From contig JAUXRW010000041.1 of NCBI GenBank assembly GCA_030681555.1, positions 1 to 32,061 of the forward strand: a stretch of 32,061 nt of DNA, read 5' to 3'. Under the pieces are notes generated by a model that made no database searches, was not told the origin of the DNA, and saw nothing but the letters and a program-made list of their open reading frames with translations. Below are positions 29,947 through 32,061 of the stretch, piece by piece. This DNA is from Acidimicrobiales bacterium. Its GTDB lineage: Bacteria > Actinomycetota > Acidimicrobiia > Acidimicrobiales > VFJN01. The position numbers were made by a program, and so were the translations under genes. How positions within the stretch are numbered: position 1 is the first letter of the stretch; every line of letters starts with the position of its first letter.

Positions 29947-30636
29947 ATGTTGGTCCTCGGCCACCGCGGCGCGTCCGCCCATTTCTCCGAGAACACCCTG
30001 CCGGCGTTCCGAGGCGCGCTCGACGACGGAGCCGACGGCGTGGAGCTCGACGTGCGCCGCACGGCCGATGGCTCGCTGGCCGTCCGCCACGAGCCGACGC
30101 TGCCCGACGGCCGCCCGCTGCTCGCGCTGTCCGAGACCGAGCTGCCGGGCGAGATCCCCTTGCTGGGGGCCGCGCTCGACGTGCTCCGCCCCGCCACGGT
30201 CGTGAACGTCGAGATCAAGAACTGGCCCGACGACCCCGACTTCGACGCATCGGAGGAGCTGGCCGAGCGCGTCGTCGCCCTCCTCGAGGAGCGCGACGAG
30301 CTCGACGACGGACGCCTCCTCGTGTCGGCGTTCCACCTGCCCACGGTCGACCGCGTGCACGAGCTGGCGCCCGGCCTGGCCACCGGCTGGCTCGTGCTCG
30401 ATGCGCTCGATCCGGGACCGCTCGTCGAGCGCGTGGCAAAGCACGGGCACGTCGCCCTCCACCCCCACCACGTCTTCGTGAACGAGGAGCTCGTGCGCCT
30501 GGCCCACACCTCGGGCCTCGCGGTGAACACCTGGACCTGCGACGACGCCGACCGGATCGCCTGGTTGGCGGACATCGGGGTCGACGCCGTCGTCACCAAC
30601 CACCCGCTCGTCGCCCTCCGGGCCCTCGCCCGCTGA
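29947..30636 (+). CDS. Glycerophosphodiester phosphodiesterase (UgpQ-type)
   Basis: A 229-residue TIM-barrel hydrolase that splits glycerophosphodiesters into glycerol-3-phosphate and an alcohol. The key residues are visible: HRG (6-8), EN (15-16), ELD (33-35, metal ligands) and His48 in RHEPTLPDG. The later VNVEIKNWP strand also fits. There is no signal peptide, so it is cytosolic like E. coli UgpQ. I chose the ATG at 29947, preceded by GAAGGTGA; in-frame upstream starts would precede this site. It is convergent with the lipid-kinase gene 16 bp away; both enzymes concern phospholipid turnover. Confidence 0.9.
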   Translation: MLVLGHRGASAHFSENTLPAFRGALDDGADGVELDVRRTADGSLAVRHEPTLPDGRPLLALSETELPGEIPLLGAALDVLRPATVVNVEIKNWPDDPDFDASEELAERVVALLEERDELDDGRLLVSAFHLPTVDRVHELAPGLATGWLVLDALDPGPLVERVAKHGHVALHPHHVFVNEELVRLAHTSGLAVNTWTCDDADRIAWLADIGVDAVVTNHPLVALRALAR

Positions 30637-30652
30637 CGGCCGGATCCCGGTC

Positions 30653-31567
30653 TCAGCGCACGACGAGGTCGAGGATGTCCGGCTCGTGGCGGATCTCGAG
30701 CCGCTCGGTGTCGCCGAGGTGGTCGCCGTCGACCTGGTACGGGAACGGGCCGTAGCCCTCGACGACCACGTGGTCGAGGTCGACCTGGTGGTCGGTGTCG
30801 CGCGAGGTGCGCAGGTGCTTGCCCGACAGCAGCGCCGAGCCGATGATCCGCATCGTGCGTCCGAAGGCGAGGGTGCGCAGGGTGACGAGGGCGAGGCCGC
30901 GGTCGAGGGTGGCCTCCTCGGCGAGGTGGAGCGGACGGTTCCCGAGGTACGTGTACGGGTTCGTGTTGAGGCAGATGCAGAGGTACCCGTCGTCGACGAC
31001 GGCGCCGCCGCGGTGACGCACGCTGAAGCGGGGGCGGGTGCGGTCGTAGTGCCGGATCCAGGTGGCGAAGCCGGCGTACACGAACAGGGGATGGCCGGCG
31101 TAGCGCTTCAGCTGGGAGCGGCGCTCGACCTGGGCCACGACGGCTGCGTCGAAGCCCATCCCGACGTGGAACAGGAAGTAGCGGCCGTTCACCGTGCCGA
31201 GCCCCACCCGCTCGATGTGTCCGCCGTCGAGGGCGTCGAGGAGCTGGCCGGTGGCCTCGATGGGATCGTTGGGCAACCCGATGGTGCGGGCGAACACGTT
31301 GGTCGACCCACCCGGCAAGGCGGCCAGTGCGCAGTGCGACCCGGCGAGGCCGTTGGCCGCCTCGTTCAGCGTGCCGTCACCCCCGAGTGTCACGACGACG
31401 TCCATGCCCGACACCGCCGCGTTCTGGGCCAACCGCGTGGCGTGGCCGCGCCGGTTGGTCTCGGCGAGGGTCACCTCGTGGTCGGCCGACAGTGCCTTCT
31501 GGATCACGACCCGGCTGCGCGCTGTCACCGACGACGCGAACGGGTTGACGAGGAGGAGGACCCGCAT
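30653..31567 (-). CDS. Diacylglycerol kinase catalytic-domain lipid kinase (DgkB/YegS-like)
   Basis: A 304-residue soluble lipid kinase. The N-terminus MRVLLLVNPFASSVTARSR and the nucleotide-binding LGGDGTLNEA (62-70) with ALPGGSTNVFART define the family. The C-terminal beta-sandwich (GYLCICLNTNPYTYLGNRPL through FPYQVDGDHLG) completes it. Likely roles are diacylglycerol phosphorylation or recycling, or phosphorylation of related lipids. I chose the ATG at 31567; an in-frame GTG at 31588 exists. A TAGCGT -10-like hexamer at 31578-31583 ends ten bases before this ATG, which would make a nearly leaderless message. Confidence 0.88.
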   Translation of the reverse strand: MRVLLLVNPFASSVTARSRVVIQKALSADHEVTLAETNRRGHATRLAQNAAVSGMDVVVTLGGDGTLNEAANGLAGSHCALAALPGGSTNVFARTIGLPNDPIEATGQLLDALDGGHIERVGLGTVNGRYFLFHVGMGFDAAVVAQVERRSQLKRYAGHPLFVYAGFATWIRHYDRTRPRFSVRHRGGAVVDDGYLCICLNTNPYTYLGNRPLHLAEEATLDRGLALVTLRTLAFGRTMRIIGSALLSGKHLRTSRDTDHQVDLDHVVVEGYGPFPYQVDGDHLGDTERLEIRHEPDILDLVVR

Positions 31568-31631
31568 GGCCGGGCCGACGCTAGTCACCCGTCGGGGCCG
31601 GGTTGGAAGGCCGACCTATCCCTCTGCAACG

Positions 31632-32061
31632 ATGTCCCGCATGCACGTCGTCGTCTGCGTGAAGCAGATCCCCGATCCCGCCGAGCCCGGAAAGCTCGAA
31701 GGTGACAACACGCTCGATAGGAGCGGGAAGCTCATCCTCGATGATTCCGACAGCTACGGCGTAGAAATGGCCCTTCAGCTCGTTGACAAGGCCGGAGGCG
31801 GCGAGGTCACCCTCGTCTCCATGGCTGCCAACAACGAGACCAGCGGCCTCCGTACCGCCCTCGCCATGGGGGCCGCCAAGGCCCTCCTGATCTCCGATCC
31901 GGCCCTGTCCGGTGCCGGCGCCCTCGACACCGCCAAGGTGCTGGCGGCGGCGATCAAGCGGACAGAACCCGATCTGGTGCTGGCCGCCACGGAGTCGAGC
32001 GACGGCTACACCGGCACGGTGCCGGAGCAGATCGCCGCCATCCTCGGCCTGCCGTCGATCA
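31632..32061 (+). CDS. etfB: Electron transfer flavoprotein beta subunit (5' part)
   Basis: The first ~143 residues of EtfB, cut by the window end. It opens HVVVCVKQIPDP, the standard EtfB start, followed by NTLDRSGKLILDDSDSYGVE and VTLVSMAANNETSGLRTALA, then PDLVLAATESSDGYTGTVPE in the AMP/FAD-binding alpha/beta domain. EtfAB passes electrons from acyl-CoA and other dehydrogenases to the quinone pool. The start could be ATG 31632 or ATG 31641; neither has a clear ribosome site. etfA is expected just beyond the window. It is divergent from the lipid kinase. Confidence 0.93.
   Translation, partial: MSRMHVVVCVKQIPDPAEPGKLEGDNTLDRSGKLILDDSDSYGVEMALQLVDKAGGGEVTLVSMAANNETSGLRTALAMGAAKALLISDPALSGAGALDTAKVLAAAIKRTEPDLVLAATESSDGYTGTVPEQIAAILGLPSI

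Noticed and set aside
1-32061. tRNA, rRNA, riboswitch or intact transposase
   Set aside because: Scanning by eye showed no T-loop/acceptor pairs, rRNA segments, recognised riboswitch cores or transposase motifs; a covariance-model search would be needed to exclude weak cases.

Overview
The window is GC-rich DNA from an actinobacterium. Lineage markers are a WhiB protein, a PdtaS-type histidine kinase, a paired ArsA/Get3-like ATPase locus (BagAB type), a SufR-type repressor, a DUF3107 protein and GTG starts joined by ATGA/GTGA overlaps. A complete ccmABCDEFGHI cytochrome c maturation operon (System I) is unusual in this phylum. It makes me favour an Acidimicrobiia-like lineage such as Iamiaceae or Ilumatobacteraceae. 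That placement is inference; no rRNA or tRNA gene is visible.

The left third (about 1-10.97 kb) is loose and eroded. Intact genes include a large cyclase-STAND ATPase, an SDR oxidoreductase, a GT1-type glycosyltransferase, a small zinc-ribbon protein and a DUF4399 lipoprotein. Between them lie gene relics: the C-terminus of an EAL domain, the HTH of a MerR regulator, the N-terminus of an ECF sigma factor, a phosphotransferase with a foreign tail, a frameshifted second DUF4399 lipoprotein, and a GAF-ANTAR gene with no clear start and a TGA inside its ANTAR domain. An intergenic repeat of about 110-145 bp occurs three times here in the same orientation (about 6.7, 7.3 and 10.1 kb).

The right two thirds (about 10.97-32 kb) is compact and looks like stable chromosome. 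It holds a small protein, a sortase (minus), the ccmA-I operon (12.2-18.8 kb), a minus-strand sufR-cysteine desulfurase-histidine phosphatase group, and divergent mrp. Next come a Tat-exported sulfite-oxidase-fold molybdoenzyme with a four-histidine cytochrome b, DUF3107, the two ArsA-like ATPases, a gamma-glutamyltransferase-fold protein and the PdtaS-like kinase. A perfect terminator hairpin separates the kinase from convergent whiB. A glycerophosphodiester phosphodiesterase, a diacylglycerol-kinase-family lipid kinase and the start of etfB close the window.

Much of the right side concerns redox and cofactor handling: haem attachment to exported cytochromes c, sulfur mobilisation under an Fe-S sensing repressor, Fe-S carrier Mrp, a membrane molybdenum/haem redox pair, an Fe-S WhiB regulator and an ETF. 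No CRISPR array, intact transposase, integrase or phage gene was seen. I found no clearly new system. The strongest leads are the repeat family with its gene relics and the conserved-looking ArsA pair-GGT-like-PdtaS-WhiB block.
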